Positions 47,903 through 61,200 of a DNA stretch of 64,000 nucleotides are shown piece by piece (the first letter of the stretch is position 1; every line of letters begins with the position of its first letter). A program made the position numbers and the translations under genes. The stretch lies in NCBI GenBank assembly GCA_030848705.1, contig CM061243.1:5056001-5120000 (forward strand), written 5' to 3'. The DNA is from Heracleum sosnowskyi. Lineage: Eukaryota > Streptophyta > Magnoliopsida > Apiales > Apiaceae. Below the pieces are notes generated by a model, which was not told where the DNA came from, did not search any database, and worked only from the letters and a program-made list of their open reading frames with translations.

Positions 47903-48571
47903 AGTATCAACATAAAAGTCAGCAATATAGAATGATTAATATTATCAAAATTAGACTTAATGATAATCCATGTATTTTAAACCACCATTAAGCAAAAACT
48001 TCAAGTAATTCCCAGCAAGTTGCAAGTTACCAGCATAATTTTTCTAAAAATAGGATGAAAAAACTTTCCAAGAAAAAATAATTAAAGCCAAAATCTCGCT
48101 AGAGTAAAATTCACTTACACACCCTCTTTCATTGAAGTAGATGATTCAAGCATATGATCACGAACAAAACCAAATAACTAAATTTATTGCCAAAACCAAA
48201 GAACCTGAAAATCTTCAACCTAGGTTTTCCCAGTTGATTGCCAGATAACTTAAAATCTAAAATGAAAGCTGGATGACATAACATAACAATTTTAACACAA
48301 ACATATAAATTTAGAAAAAAAAATTCATTTAACACGCCAACTTGCTTTAGAAGACATGATGACGGGAAAAATCTATAAAAATTCTGAAAAGTTGCATCGA
48401 AAGAGATACACAAGCTATGTATCCAAATCATATTAAACCAAAGATACGTCCAACTCCAACCTTGCAACACAGAAAACACTAACTATACACACATAAAAAA
48501 AAGGCCACGGATAATTAAATTAAATCATAATTATATGAAATAAAAATAATTTGTACCGTTTTTTTAATTGT

Positions 48572-51500
48572 CTACTTTATCATGGTCTCCAGTACCAGTT
48601 TTTTGTTATTCCATCTCTTCGTCTTTGAATACTCTGCTTCCTGTGTGTTCAAAAAAAGTACATGATCAAAATTACAAAATTTAAATCACCTCAAGTACTG
48701 CGATTTTTAAAATTGCTTTCTAACAATAAGACCTCATAAAATCTCTTAAAAGTAACCGTATTGCATCTCTAGTGATAAGTTATTCTTTTGCGGAGCAGTT
48801 ATTCAAGTGTTGCAGGTGCTAACCGTGCACACCATATCTCCTTGAGTGAGAAAACAAATCGCATAGACCACAAAAACACTAAGTTTAAGTAAGTAATAAT
48901 CAGGTTACATAAATACATTTGGTCTAAATTATAGAAATATATATAGAGTGTCGCCAACAGTTAAATTACCCCAGACAAAATGTAATTTTTACATACATTT
49001 TCTTCAAAAACAGAATAAGGTATAGAGTGACAACTGACAAGTGATTTGACAGTATTAAGAAGCTTGCAAATCCTAGAATAGCATATTTTCTACATCTCTC
49101 TAAAGCTTTGAGCATAAGTATGCACTTTAGCCTTTGATTAGTACAATGACTATGTTGTGATCACCAAAATTGTAAGTTCTCGTGCATGGAAACTTTTGGT
49201 TATCAAATTAATTGAAATTATGTAAGCTCTACTAATTGCAATTTATTGCCAAAATCGTAAGTTCTCGTGCCCAAATTATATGGTCAACCTGCACTTCTAT
49301 TTAGCCATCTACGTAACACAAATAACAGATTTAAAGTGGACCATTGTTACACAACACAAGTTTAATGTAATTAAGCACTAGTTCCTATTGAAAACCTTTA
49401 AAATCATGGGATCATAATTGAAGAAGAAAGCTGAAAGGTTAACCTTGATTAAATGCATATCACATTAGAGAAATTTTAGTATAAGGAGCAAGGAACGACA
49501 TCATAGAGATGTTATAAAATGGTAGCCTGAGAGGTCTTTTCTGAGCCAGTAGTAAGATATGAGCACGAGGTGCTAAATATGCACAGTTTCCTGTTTGTTT
49601 GGGTATAACTGATGTTCTATCCGGTTCAGGCAGAAAATTGAGGTGAAATCCCATACTTCAAGTTTAAACCATTTTGGAAATATAAAATATAACGGAACAT
49701 GATCACTATAAATTAGAACCGACACTAAGAAATTTCTGAAATCAGATTTAATATATGTACGAGTAGCTAAAAATGCCTACCCTTGATCTTGTTTGCGTGT
49801 AGCAGGTGTTACATCTGGTACAGCTTCATTGTCCTCAATCATGTGTGACCATGCAAGGGTCAAGTCATTTCAATTAGCAAATCTGTCAAGTGAAGGCACT
49901 TTACCCGTTGATAACAGAAAATAGAGATTCAGAATACAGGCAAATATACTTAAACGGTTAAACATATGCCAAGATTCATTTAAAATAATGGATTAGTGTA
50001 AAGAATAATATAAACTTAAAAGTAAATACAAGTATAACTGTACAAGAACAGTGAGAAGAATATTTAAGCACAAATCTACATATATGTAGTTATGTACTTA
50101 AATAAATAGAGGTTTATAAAGAAATCTAAATACTTTAGCAATAATAAAAACTCGAAGACCTTAGCATCATAGAGAAAGCCTAGTTCAAGGGCTTTGAAAT
50201 ATCCATAAGGAAATGGTTGAAGGCACAACTAATCCAACAACATTCTTATTATGTTCTTAACTGGAAATAAGTAATAACAAATTTACTAACACACAGTATT
50301 TGAATCAAACCTAACATATTGTTGTTCAACAAAATCAAAATTAGAATGACTGAAAAAGTCACCAAAACACACATGCTTGAGTAATGTGTACGTCCAAAGT
50401 AAAAAGATTTTTCTATTTAGCCAAATATTATATCAAAAGCAATATATCAAAGCTATATTCAAAAGCGCCATTTCAGATCTATATCAGCTACACCTAAAAC
50501 AGAGCATTATATATCAAATATTAATTGCACTAAATATGAATTCCACTTCTAAAGTGGCTTGTATAAAAATCTATTTATTTTACAAAAATATAAAATGCAA
50601 CATCTATAGACTATAGATTATCTGAACGTATTGAAGTGTTCAAAATAATTGGCTATACCATTAAGATAGAATTTAAGATACCAGTGCCATAGTTAAAGAT
50701 CTATTTAAGATATCAGTGAAGATTAAATTTACTTAATTTTTTGTAGGACAAATCCGGTCTCACCACCAAACCTATGTCAAATTGTCTATCTATAATATAG
50801 TTAAGGTGGAAACTTAAATGATAAAGTAAACTAAAAATAACAAATAGAGCTAGAAAACTTTCAAGTTTAGTGATCAAATGGTGATACCTTAACTTAACAG
50901 GGAGATCGCACCCATTGTGGCAATGCCTCGTGTGCCGGTCTTTTGCCTGGATCAATACAAGAATTCGTACATGCCTGAAAATTTTCAAAAAGTATCAAGG
51001 AGTCCTATTGTTTACAGGCTAGAGGAAATGTGAACCGACAATATGACAATGTTTGAGTTAAACTATGGTGTTTTCTGGATGCTCCGTCCAATATGGAACA
51101 GTCGCCACTCTCCATTGGGAAAAGCAAGGCTGCCACTGTTACGTTTCTTTCCTGGCCCATATTTTTGATATTTTATTGAGATTTATGATTCATCTCGAAT
51201 GTTTAGTACATTTTTTCTCAAAGAATTAAATGTCGGTGGTCTTATAATGTTCCTTTTCATGAATTCTCGAGACAATGTCTCGGATCCATAAACACAACCT
51301 AGCAGATAGATTTAAACTTTGCATAAGAGGCTTACCTTGAATATGGACAAATGAGCAACTGCACTATTTAGGTACCAAACGGCAGATTGGTGGAGGTAAC
51401 TTGTCTGTTGAATAATGTTCTAAAACGCATTAGGATGGCAGTGCCAGGAACATGTTATATTAGAAGCTTCAACCTCATCACAATTGAGGCAGTTCCGGCT

Positions 51501-52404
51501 GCCTGCCCTGAAGTTGGCGCTAATACATGAACATAATCGAGATATCTTCTGACCATTTAACTACAAAAGACCAAAACATAAATTAAAAAGGTGCCATTCT
51601 TTTTTCACTATTTAATGTATCATATTAGGGTTATAGTAATGTTAGCAGACCCCAGTAAAGATCTCAGTATCTCATGATAGGTTCTTCCTTTTATTGAAGT
51701 GCATTCTCATTATATTCTCCCCCAAGGATTTATATCAGGTTTTTATAAGCAATTGCATCATCCTGTCCTCAAATTTACGGACCTATGCAGCTAGCAAGTC
51801 AGAATCTTATTCAGTTATTCCACAGAGAGAGTAAAACTGATATTAATAATGATTGCACAAAAATCACCACACATATAGAATAAAATGATTAAACCTGATC
51901 TCATGCCTAAGCTGACGACAAAATTGGGGGGGGGGGGGGGGGGGCGTTTAAATAATTAAGCAAAGAACATGATTAAAGAATTAATAGCTTGGCTGGAAAA
52001 TATAAATAGACCGAAGATGAATACTGACTGGTTAAGCAATATGATCAAGAGCTCTCAGAGAGCACTTATCCTAACAACAATTACCAGTATTGTAAAGTAT
52101 TCCATTTCTTGTAATTAGAATTATATTGTGGATGTAGAAGCATAAATGCGATTGTTTTATTCATATACCCTAAACTCTCCATTAAACAGGTAATAACACA
52201 AAAACTTAATCATCAATAAATCCATGAATAATAAGATTGATACACACCTTTGTGAGAAACCTCCAATGGATAGCTACTGCTTTGAAATTGTCCCGCAACC
52301 ATCAGATCATTGTTTTGTTCTGGTACTATAAACAGGAGTAAATTTAATATATAATGAGCAGTGCCTAAAACGATTTTCTTATATAAGCGAGTCTGATCGT
52401 GCAT
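48572..52404 (-). other. Unrecognised spliced gene candidate, copy B
   Basis: Better-preserved counterpart of 10,592-14,437. Candidate exons on the minus strand are 52,248-52,325 (VPEQNNDLMVAGQF), 51,336-51,404 (23 codons, TSYLHQSAVWYLNSAVAHLS), 50,899-50,974 (CIDPGKRPAHEALPQWVRSP, open here but stopped in A), a stretch ending at the GT donor next to 49,781 (DLTLAWSHMIEDNEAVPDVT, frameshifted in A), and the terminal exon 48,572-48,640 ending TAG. Each has a fair acceptor or donor, but the 5' end of the 49.8-kb exon meets an in-frame stop and phases between some exons disagree. I cannot name the family. It starts downstream of the MAPKKK on the same strand and could be a separate gene. Confidence 0.35.
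51926..51944. repeat. Poly-G tract of 19 bases, copy B
   Basis: Counterpart of the 23-G run at 13,955-13,977, four bases shorter, in an otherwise nearly unchanged region. Confidence 0.9.
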
Positions 52405-52694
52405 AAGGGAGGATAGTCTTGTAGCTTCAATATCAATGATGCAGTTTAAACAAAAAATACAACCACACGAAAAATATAGGGGAATATTTTAAGAAGTAAT
52501 GCCATGAATATAACAAGCTTGATTTGAATTTAGCTTAACCATATATAGAAACAACACTAAGCCTCAGAGAGTCAATTATAGATTCATACACATGTACCAA
52601 AAAATTTAGAATACATAACTTTCACATAAACATGTTATCAAAGCTAACAATAGGCCACTAAAAATATCAACTTGAACCTAAATTTTCGAGGGGA

Positions 52695-53675
52695 TTAGTT
52701 GACAGAAACGAAAGAGCCAACCAATGAAGAACTGAATGGATCAATTTTTTGATACCCCATTATCTTCCGAGTTTGAGAAGCTTCAGACATTGGCAACACC
52801 TTAGAAATCTGAGTGATGAAGGGGTGTTTTAGAAGCTCATCTGCAGTCCATCTTTCTTCAGTGTTCCTCGCCAAACATCGTCTTAAAAAATCTTTAGCAT
52901 TGCTCGACAAATCATCTAGCAATTTCAACCCGCAATCTTGATAGTTAGCAATCATATCCCCCAAAACTATATCATCAACATTAAAATTATTAGGCCACAT
53001 ACTTCTCTTCCCAGTAAGCATATGAAACACTACACATCCAAGTGACCATATATCCATTGGTGCCTCATGCTCACCAAACACTACAGACTCAGGGGAACTA
53101 TAGAGCAGTGTTCCCCTATTCTTATACCCAGTACACGGATCCACAAACTCAAAACCTGTTTCGCCAGCCCTTTTAGCAGACCCAAAATCCGCTAATTTAA
53201 GAGAATACTTAACCAACCCGGAAGGATGCTTACACGGAAAGACAAGAATATTTCCTGGTTTCATATCACAATGAACAAATCCCTTTTCGTGCACATGAGA
53301 AAGTCCCTTAAGTAACATATTAGTACAATAACTCGCTTCCAACTCCGACATCTTTTTACCTCTAAAACGAAGAAGCTGTTCAAGGGTTCCACCCGCTGCA
53401 TACTCAAGAACTAATTCAAAATACCCTACACCATCCTCAATACTTATGCCGGAACCAAAACACTTGACAATTTCATTACAGCTTCCAAGTTCCTCAAACA
53501 TATCTTTTTCGAGTCGTAAAGACCATGATCGACTTGCCAAACAAGCTTTCAACGCCACAAAAGGAACCAAAGCGGGTGATTTAGAGTGAGCTAATAATGC
53601 AGCAGATTGGGCCAAGAAAACTCTGCCAAAGGAACCCCTTCCCAGAAACCTTCGCTTCACCCACAATGAACCCAT
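52695..53675 (-). CDS. MAPKKK17/18-like protein kinase, copy B
   Basis: This intronless 326-aa kinase is identical in protein sequence to the copy at 14,728-15,708, with Lys43, Asp137 and DFG 163-165 all intact. Plant MAPKKKs of this group act at the top of stress (ABA) MAP kinase cascades. No substitution is visible in the coding region, while flanking non-coding DNA has occasional changes, so either the duplication is very recent or the copies are being kept alike. The upstream region, including the TATA block, is also preserved. Both copies could be expressed, which would raise gene dosage. Confidence 0.93.
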   Translation of the reverse strand: MGSLWVKRRFLGRGSFGRVFLAQSAALLAHSKSPALVPFVALKACLASRSWSLRLEKDMFEELGSCNEIVKCFGSGISIEDGVGYFELVLEYAAGGTLEQLLRFRGKKMSELEASYCTNMLLKGLSHVHEKGFVHCDMKPGNILVFPCKHPSGLVKYSLKLADFGSAKRAGETGFEFVDPCTGYKNRGTLLYSSPESVVFGEHEAPMDIWSLGCVVFHMLTGKRSMWPNNFNVDDIVLGDMIANYQDCGLKLLDDLSSNAKDFLRRCLARNTEERWTADELLKHPFITQISKVLPMSEASQTRKIMGYQKIDPFSSSLVGSFVSVN

Positions 53676-53707
53676 TTTCTTATGAAAAATATGAGAGGGC
53701 AGCGTGT

Positions 53708-53717
53708 GTATATATAG
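53708..53717 (-). promoter_or_regulatory. TATA box of MAPKKK copy B
   Basis: CTATATATAC on the minus strand lies 33-42 bases before the ATG at 53,675, as in copy A. Confidence 0.55.
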
Positions 53718-54337
53718 GTTTTTTTTAGGTAATTAAGTTCTAAGATGGATAGGATTATAGGAATAGAAGCCTCCCAATCATAATGGGATTAAGAAATTGG
53801 TTTCTGGAGGGGGAGTTTGTGTTTCTATTTCAGATTACTAATCCAATTTGGAAGCCGAAGGATTTAATGTTTAGTCGGTCTGTGTTCTTTATTTCTTTAT
53901 TTATAAGAATAAGTTATATTATCTAATTAATTAATTCACAGAAAAGGTAAGTGGCCCTCGTTTTTTTCGCACGAGATATTTTTTTTAATATCTATAACTA
54001 GTTTATTAAATCGTGTTTCGTTGAGAGTTTCTAATAAATTTTTTAAAAAATATCATATAAAATATGTTTTTAACAAAATTATATTTCTAACATAAAATTA
54101 AGATTTTTTTGAATTCTCTCTTTTTTCTCCGATCATTTGCCGAAATTTTGAATAAATTTTTAAAAAAGGCAATAGTAACATTTTAATATTATATCAAATA
54201 TTATATTTGTTATCATTTTTATTTTTCTCAAAATGCATATTCCAACTTCTATTTTAAAATATATAATATAATATCAATATTAAATTTCAGCATATAATAT
54301 GCTTCTTCTAGCCATGGTTCTCGTTATTACCAAATCT

Positions 54338-55072
54338 AATGGGATTACGAAATTGGGTTCTGGAGGGGGGTTGATTTCTATTTCAGATTACTAATCCAAT
54401 TCGGAAGTCGAAGGATTTAATGTTTAGTCGGTCTGTGTTATTTATTTATAAGAATAAGTTACATTATCTAATTAATTAATTCACAGAGATTGAGTCTTGA
54501 CATATACGTAGAATAAAACAGAAATAAATGACAAAGGGTAATTGGAAAACCAAAAATATTAGTCGCCCTCATTTTTCTCTAAATGATTAATACTAGCTTA
54601 GAATTGTACTTATTTATAATTATTTTAATATTTATATATTATTAGTTTACATAAATAAATTATGTTTAAAAAATTAAAATTCAAAATTTGGTATTTATTA
54701 AATTTTACACGCTCAATTTACTATTTGTTTATCTTAAGTTATAAAAATTAGATTTGGACGATTTTATAGCCCACATGAAATTCACAAAATAAATTTTAAT
54801 TTAATATTGATTTAAAAATTCTTTTTCAATTAAAACTACTCTGAAACTAAAGAGATAAGAAAGTAACGAATTTTAATGTTGAAAATAGGAAATCTACTTA
54901 TATCTAGTTTAGATAATGAGAATACCCTTTCTAAACTAAATGCACTTTTTAATTTTAAATCCGACTGTTTTCATCAATCTATTTGAAGATCTAACGATTC
55001 TTTTTATTTTGGTAAATAATAACATTTGAATATAATTTATTTATTAATTAAATCGGTTTCTTTATTAAGTTA
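54338..55072. repeat. MAPKKK upstream block variant, copy B
   Basis: Counterpart of 16,371-17,104. Non-coding. It is followed at 55,073-55,352 by the same Helitron 5'-like fragment as in copy A. Confidence 0.75.
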
Positions 55073-55352
55073 TTTATACTATTATATTAAAGACAAAACA
55101 TTAAAAATTTTGTAGTCTGGTCATGAAAGTTTTTGTAGTCTGGTCACTCCATTCTTAGCCGTTAGATATCTCTGGAGAACCGTTAGATAAAATATTAAAA
55201 TTATTATATAGAATATCTTTTCTATTTTTCCTAACTAAAATATCTCATTTTCCAAAAATATCGCAGACAGTTTCATTTAATAAAATAACATAATAAGTTT
55301 ATAATTGCTAATAATTAACTCATTACCATTTTTAGCAAAAGCAATTTCCTTT

Positions 55353-55670
55353 TCAGCTAAAACGAAGAAGCTGTTCAAGGGTTCCACCCGCTGCATACTC
55401 AAGAACTAATTCAAAATACCCTACACCATCCTCAATACTTATGCCGGAACCAAAACACTTGACAATTTCATTACAGCTTCCAAGCTCCTCAAACATATCT
55501 TTTTCGAGCCGTAAAGACCATGATCGACTTGCCAAACAAGCTTTCAACGCCACAAAAGGAACCAAAGCGGGTGATTTAGAGTGAGCTAATAATGCAGCAG
55601 ATTGGGCCAAGAAAACTCTGCCGAAGGAACCCCTTCCCAGAAACCTTCGCTTCACCCACAATGAACCCAT
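55353..55670 (-). pseudogene. Truncated MAPKKK copy, copy B
   Basis: The same 104-codon kinase N terminus plus Ser and stop as at 17,386-17,703, with the protein unchanged between A and B. It lacks the catalytic loop and C-lobe. Its presence in both copies shows that the local kinase duplication predates the large one. Confidence 0.9.
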
Positions 55671-56876
55671 TTTCTTATGAAAAAAATGAGAGAGCAGCGT
55701 GTGTATATATAGGTTTTTTTTAGGTAATTAAGTTCTGAGTTGGATAGGATTATAGGAATAGAAGCCTCTCAATCATAATGGGATTAAGAAATTGGTTTCT
55801 GGAGGGGGAGTTTGTGTTTCTATTTCAGATTACTAATCCAATTTGGAAGCCGAAGGATTTAATGTTTAGTCGTCTGTGTTATTTATTTATAAGAATAAGT
55901 TATATTATCTAATTAATTAATTCACAGAGAAAAGGTAAGTGGCCCTCGTTTTTTTCGCACGAGATATTTTTTTGAATATATATAACTAGTTTATTAAATC
56001 GTGTTTCGTTGAGAGTTTCTAATAATTTTTTAAATTTTTTTTGTAAAAATATCATATAAAATATGTTTTTAACAAAATTATATTTCTAACATAAAATTAA
56101 GATTTTTTTTGAATTCTCTATTTCTTCTCCGATCATTTGTCGAAATTTTGAATAAATTTTTTTTAAAAAAAAGCAATCTTAACATTTTAATATTATATCA
56201 AATATTATATTTATCATCATTTTTATTTTTCTCAAAATACATATTCCAACTTCTATTTCAAAATATATAATATAACATCAATATTAAATTTCAGCATATA
56301 ATATGCTTTTTCTAGCCCTGTTTCTCGTTATTACCAAATCTAAAAAAATAATAAACTAATTTACAAAATAAAGTATATCATCTATTAATAAGTTTTATTA
56401 TATCACCAAATTTAACTTAAATTTTTTTAAAAATTCTAATTTTTATTATTTAAAATATAGGTACTCGAGAAAATAAATGAAAAGAAAATAAGATTTTTAC
56501 ATTTTATTTTAGAGAAACTTGCATTTTTTGTAAGTATTATCTTTTATATATTTTAGAAGGTAAAGCTTAAACAATTGATTTTTAATATATATGTAAAACA
56601 TATAGATAAATTAAACGGGGGTTTTTTACAGAAAAATTATGAGAACATAATTTTTTAAAGAAAAATATTAAGATGATAATCTGATTTTAAGATAGTAAAA
56701 AAGAAATTACTAAATAAATTGGACTTGTAGACTAAGTTTAGAAAACAAATAAAGAAATTACTAAATAAATTGGACTCATAGTGTAAGTTTAGGAGAATAT
56801 TTATATAGTATACTTAGTTTTGACTTTAAATAGAAAATTCAGGAGAATATTAAGATAATATTTTCTATGTTACTAA
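55671..56876. other. Promoter copy and AT-rich spacer, copy B
   Basis: Counterpart of 17,704-18,913. No gene. The last five bases (ACTAA, 56,872-56,876) are the target duplication of the retrotransposon. Confidence 0.6.
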
Positions 56877-57564
56877 TGTTGTGGATTAAAAAACGTGCTT
56901 GTATATTAACTGCTAGGATTTACGAGCTTTCGAGCTTTAATGGCTGCACTTGTGTTTCGAGACTAAATCAGTCCTCACAAGATGTCTACGTATCTCAATT
57001 AATGCTGAGAATCAAGCCAAAGACGTAGTTCTTGGTGTTGCCCTCGGAGCTATGGCAGTAGGGGCACACCAAGGACGTAGTGACTTGTATGTCCTTATTC
57101 GAGGATGAAGTCTAAAACGTTGTAGATGACGTATGGAGCTGTGTCCAAAACGTAGTAGAGGACGTATGGAGTTGTGTCCAAAACGTAGTTCTATTGTGAA
57201 GGAGCAGGGTCCTTATATAGGCGTCTGGAGCCTCGTATTTAGAGTAAGTTTAGGAGACTTAGCGAATAAGTCTCCTTTTTGATAATGGATAAACATTGTA
57301 TTTCTTGGTGGACAGGTCTTTTCCTTGTTGATAAGGACTATGACTCATTATTTCCTTTAATTGGGATTCTGGATCCTTCTTTGATGAATTTACCATATTT
57401 TGGACTTCTTTCCTCAGCTGTATATTTTCCCTATTTATTAATTACGAAATTAATAAATAATTAGGGTTTCGGGCCTTGCTTATTGGGTCGTGTTCTTAGA
57501 CCAATCTGGGTCTAATTAATACGTAATTAATTGCACTTCTAGGATTATTTTCCAGCCCATATCA
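56877..57564 (-). repeat. 3' LTR, copy B
   Basis: 688 bp. I find two differences from the copy A left LTR (AAGTC/AGGTC near 57,315 and CCGGG/CTGGG near 57,507). A minus-strand TATA-like CCTATATAAGGA is present near 57,211-57,222. Confidence 0.93.
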
Positions 57565-58291
57565 TTTGCCCCCCAACTTCTATGATAATGCACTAGGATT
57601 TCATAAAAGTTATACCGGTCTTTTTCGAGACTTGGGGTCTTTTTATCCCTTACCTGGGACTCACTACCCTTTTTTGGGGATTTTAATATACACTAGTGTT
57701 TCACGAGTATCATTTTGGTGTAAAGTGTGGAGCGACCTACACATTTACGACGATTTTGCCTTATTCGAGGCTAGCTTGACATTTACATAAGCCTTTTATG
57801 TCTTATACCGTCTTGTTTTGGTTTCAAGCCTTTCATTGAGCATATCGAATGATGGGGTTTGGACTGAATGTCTTAGGTTTCTGGGGTTTCAACCCTTCAC
57901 CCTTACGAGTTCTTACTGATGGCTGCACTCGTAGTGATTCATTCTCAAGTCTACCATATCAAACTTCTCATGAGCTTAAAATTTTCGCTAATTAACAATA
58001 GGCATCTTAGGCTTTCTTTTGTATGTTTATTAGCAACATTCACCCTTCGGGGTTCGTTGTATTCAACTCTATTTGTGCAGTTGACATGCATCTTTTATAT
58101 GATTTCCTTTGCATTCATTTGTAGTTTGTCTTGGCAAAGCTTTGAGGATGTTTCTACCAATCAAAACGGGTTCAACCCTTCATATGCTTTCTAGGAAGCT
58201 CATGATTTCATCGAACCTTATTTCTACTTATCATACTAGCGGATCCTTTTAGGATGCACTAAACATAATAAACTTTTAAGTTTGAGGCATG
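57565..58291 (-). other. Polypurine tract and 3' untranslated region, copy B
   Basis: Counterpart of 19,602-20,328. The minus strand has AGTTGGGGGGCAAA next to the LTR. No coding sequence is seen. Confidence 0.7.
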
Positions 58292-61200
58292 TCAAGTCCT
58301 TGGCATCTCATGCCCTTCGAGGGTTTCTAATTTGTATGAGCCTCGACCAAATACGTTCTTGACGCGATATGGTCCTTCCCAATTTGGGGCCAACTTGCCT
58401 TTTTGTCCAACTCCGGATGCCTCAATCTTTCGGAGGACTAAATCTCCTTGCCGAAAGAATCTCTCTTTAACCCTTAGGTTGTAATAGAAAGATGCTCGTT
58501 TCTGATGCTGAACTATCTTGGCATTTGCCTCATCTCTAACTTCATCAATCAAATCTAAGGCCAGCCTCAAGCCTTCCTCATTTGTTTCTGGCTCATAAGC
58601 CTCAATTCTTGGAGACGTGTGAGTAATCTCCACTGGAACCACTGCCTCTGCCCCATATGCCAACAGAAAGGGGGTAGCTCCAGTGGTGACTTTACAAGTA
58701 GTACGATATGCCCATAGTATGGGGAGCAATTCGTCCACCCAAGTGTTTCTTGAGCGCTCAACTCTTTTCTTTAGTCCATCCAGGATAATTCGATTTGCAA
58801 CCTCAGCTTGCCCATTTGCTTGAGGGTGGGCAACAGAAGTGAATCGTAACTTGATGTCATTCTCATCACAATACTTCTTGAACTCATCGTTATTAAACTG
58901 AGTTCCATTGTCTGTGACCAAGATACGTGGAATCCCGTATCTGCATATCACATTTTCCCAGAAGAAATGCATCACTTGCTTGGTGGTTATCTTGGCTAAA
59001 GTTTTAGCCTCAATCCACTTGGTGAAGTAGTCGATTGCTACTATCAAGAACTTCCTTTGAGCACTTGCCATTGGAAATGGCCCAAGTATATCCATTCCCC
59101 ACATGGCAAAGGGGATAGGTGAGTTAATGGATGTCAACATCTCTGGTGGTTGCCTAACCACTGGTGCATGTTTCTGGCACCGTTCACATTTCTTCACGTA
59201 GCTTTTAGCATCAGCAAGTATGTTTGGACAGTAGAAACCTAGACGAGTGATTTTATGGGCAAGGGCTCTGCCCCCCAAGTGCTGCCCACAAATCCCTTCA
59301 TGTACTTCCCTTAGGGCCAATTCTGCCTCTTGGGGTCTCAAGCATTTCAAATAAGGAATGATGAAAGACTTTTTGTATAGGATTCCCTCAATCAGGGCAT
59401 ACCTTAGTGCTCTCACAAATATCTTTCGTGCTTCTGAAGTGTCGTTGGGTAGCCACCCAGTTTCCAGATGAGCTTTGATGGGATCCATCCAACAACTGCC
59501 AACATCAATGGGTGCTACCAACTTTCCGTTGATGCTTGGGGTCTTCAAGACTTGGAAGTATACACTCCATGTATAGTTTTCAATTTCAGAAGAGGCGGAC
59601 TTAGACAAGGCATCGGCCTTCACGTTCTCTTCCCTTGGAATATGTTTCACATAGCATTCATCAAACTGAGTCATGATGGCCTTGACAAGTTTTAGGTATT
59701 TGGCCATGACTTCATCTCTGGCTTCAAACTCCCCATTTACTTGGGAAACCACTAGCCTCGAGTCTCCACATACTTTCAGAGTTTTAACTCTCAAGGCCCC
59801 AGCCAGCCCTAAGACAGCTATCAGGGCTTCGTACTCAGCCTCATTGTTTGTCGTTGGGAAGTCAAGTTTTAGTGCGTACTCTATGAAAAATCCATCAGGA
59901 CTTTGTAGTACTAAACCTGCTCCACTCGATTTTGTTTTTGATGCTCCATCAAAATAGAGCACCCAATATTCTTTGAACTCCATCTTTTCATCTTTCTTGT
60001 CTTCCACTGTTACTTCCTGCCCCCCGACTTCTTGGTTGTCAATGGTGCATTCAACCATGAAGTCAGCGAGTGCTTGAGCTTTTATGGACGTTCGAGGCTT
60101 ATACTTGATGTCAAATTCTCCCAATTCAATGGCCCATTTGATCAGTCTTCCACTAACTTGAGGGCTATGCAAGATGTTTCTTAAAGGTTGATTGGTCAGG
60201 ACCTCTATCTTGTGAGCCTGGAAGTACGGGCGTAGCTTTCTTGAGGCCATTATCAAGGCTAAGGCAAACTTCTCAATCGTAGAGTAGTTTATTTCTGCCC
60301 CATGCAGAATCTTGCTTACGTAGTAAATGGGTTTCTGAACCTTCACTTCTTCTTTTACCAAAACGGCACCTAAGGCTGTGTTAGAAACCGCCAAGTACAA
60401 ATAAAGAATTTCTCCTGGCTTTGGCTTTGCCAACAGTGGTGCCTCAGCCATGTATTTCTTCAGGGCCTCAAAGGCCTCTTGGCTTTCAGTTGTCCATTCA
60501 AAGTTTTTCACATTCTTGAGTGCTTTGAAGAAAGGTAAGCACTTCTCTCCAGACTTGGAGATGAATCTTCCCAATGCTGCCACTCTTCCCGTTAGCTTCT
60601 GGACATCCTTGATAGTCCGTAGTGGTTCCATGTCTAGAATTGCATTGATTTTATCGGGATTGGCCTCGATTCCTCTATTGGAAACCATCAGGCCTAAAAA
60701 CTTTCCCGAGCCCACACCAAAGGCACATTTAGCTGGATTCAACATCATCTTGTGGTGCCTTAGCACTTCGAATGCCTCTCGGAGGTGTTCTATGTGATCG
60801 GCCTTATCGAGGCTCTTGACTAGCATGTCATCTATGTAGACCTCCATGGTTTTTCCAATTAGGTGTCCAAAAATTTTGTTCACCAATCTTTGGTATATTG
60901 CCCCTGCATTCTTAAGGCCAAATGCCATGACTAGATAACAGAAAATACCAAAGTCAGTGATGAATGATACCTTGGAGATGTCATCCTTGTGCATTTTAAT
61001 TTGGTTGTATCCACTGAAGCCATCCATGAAGCTGAGCATCTCGTGTCCAGCTGTAGCATCTATTAATGCATCAATCCTTGGTAAGGGAAAACAATTCTTA
61101 GGACATGCATCATTCAAGTCAGTGAAGTCCACACACATCCTCCATTTTCCATTGGCTTTTTTGACCATCACGGGGTTAGCCAACCATTCTGGGAATTGTA

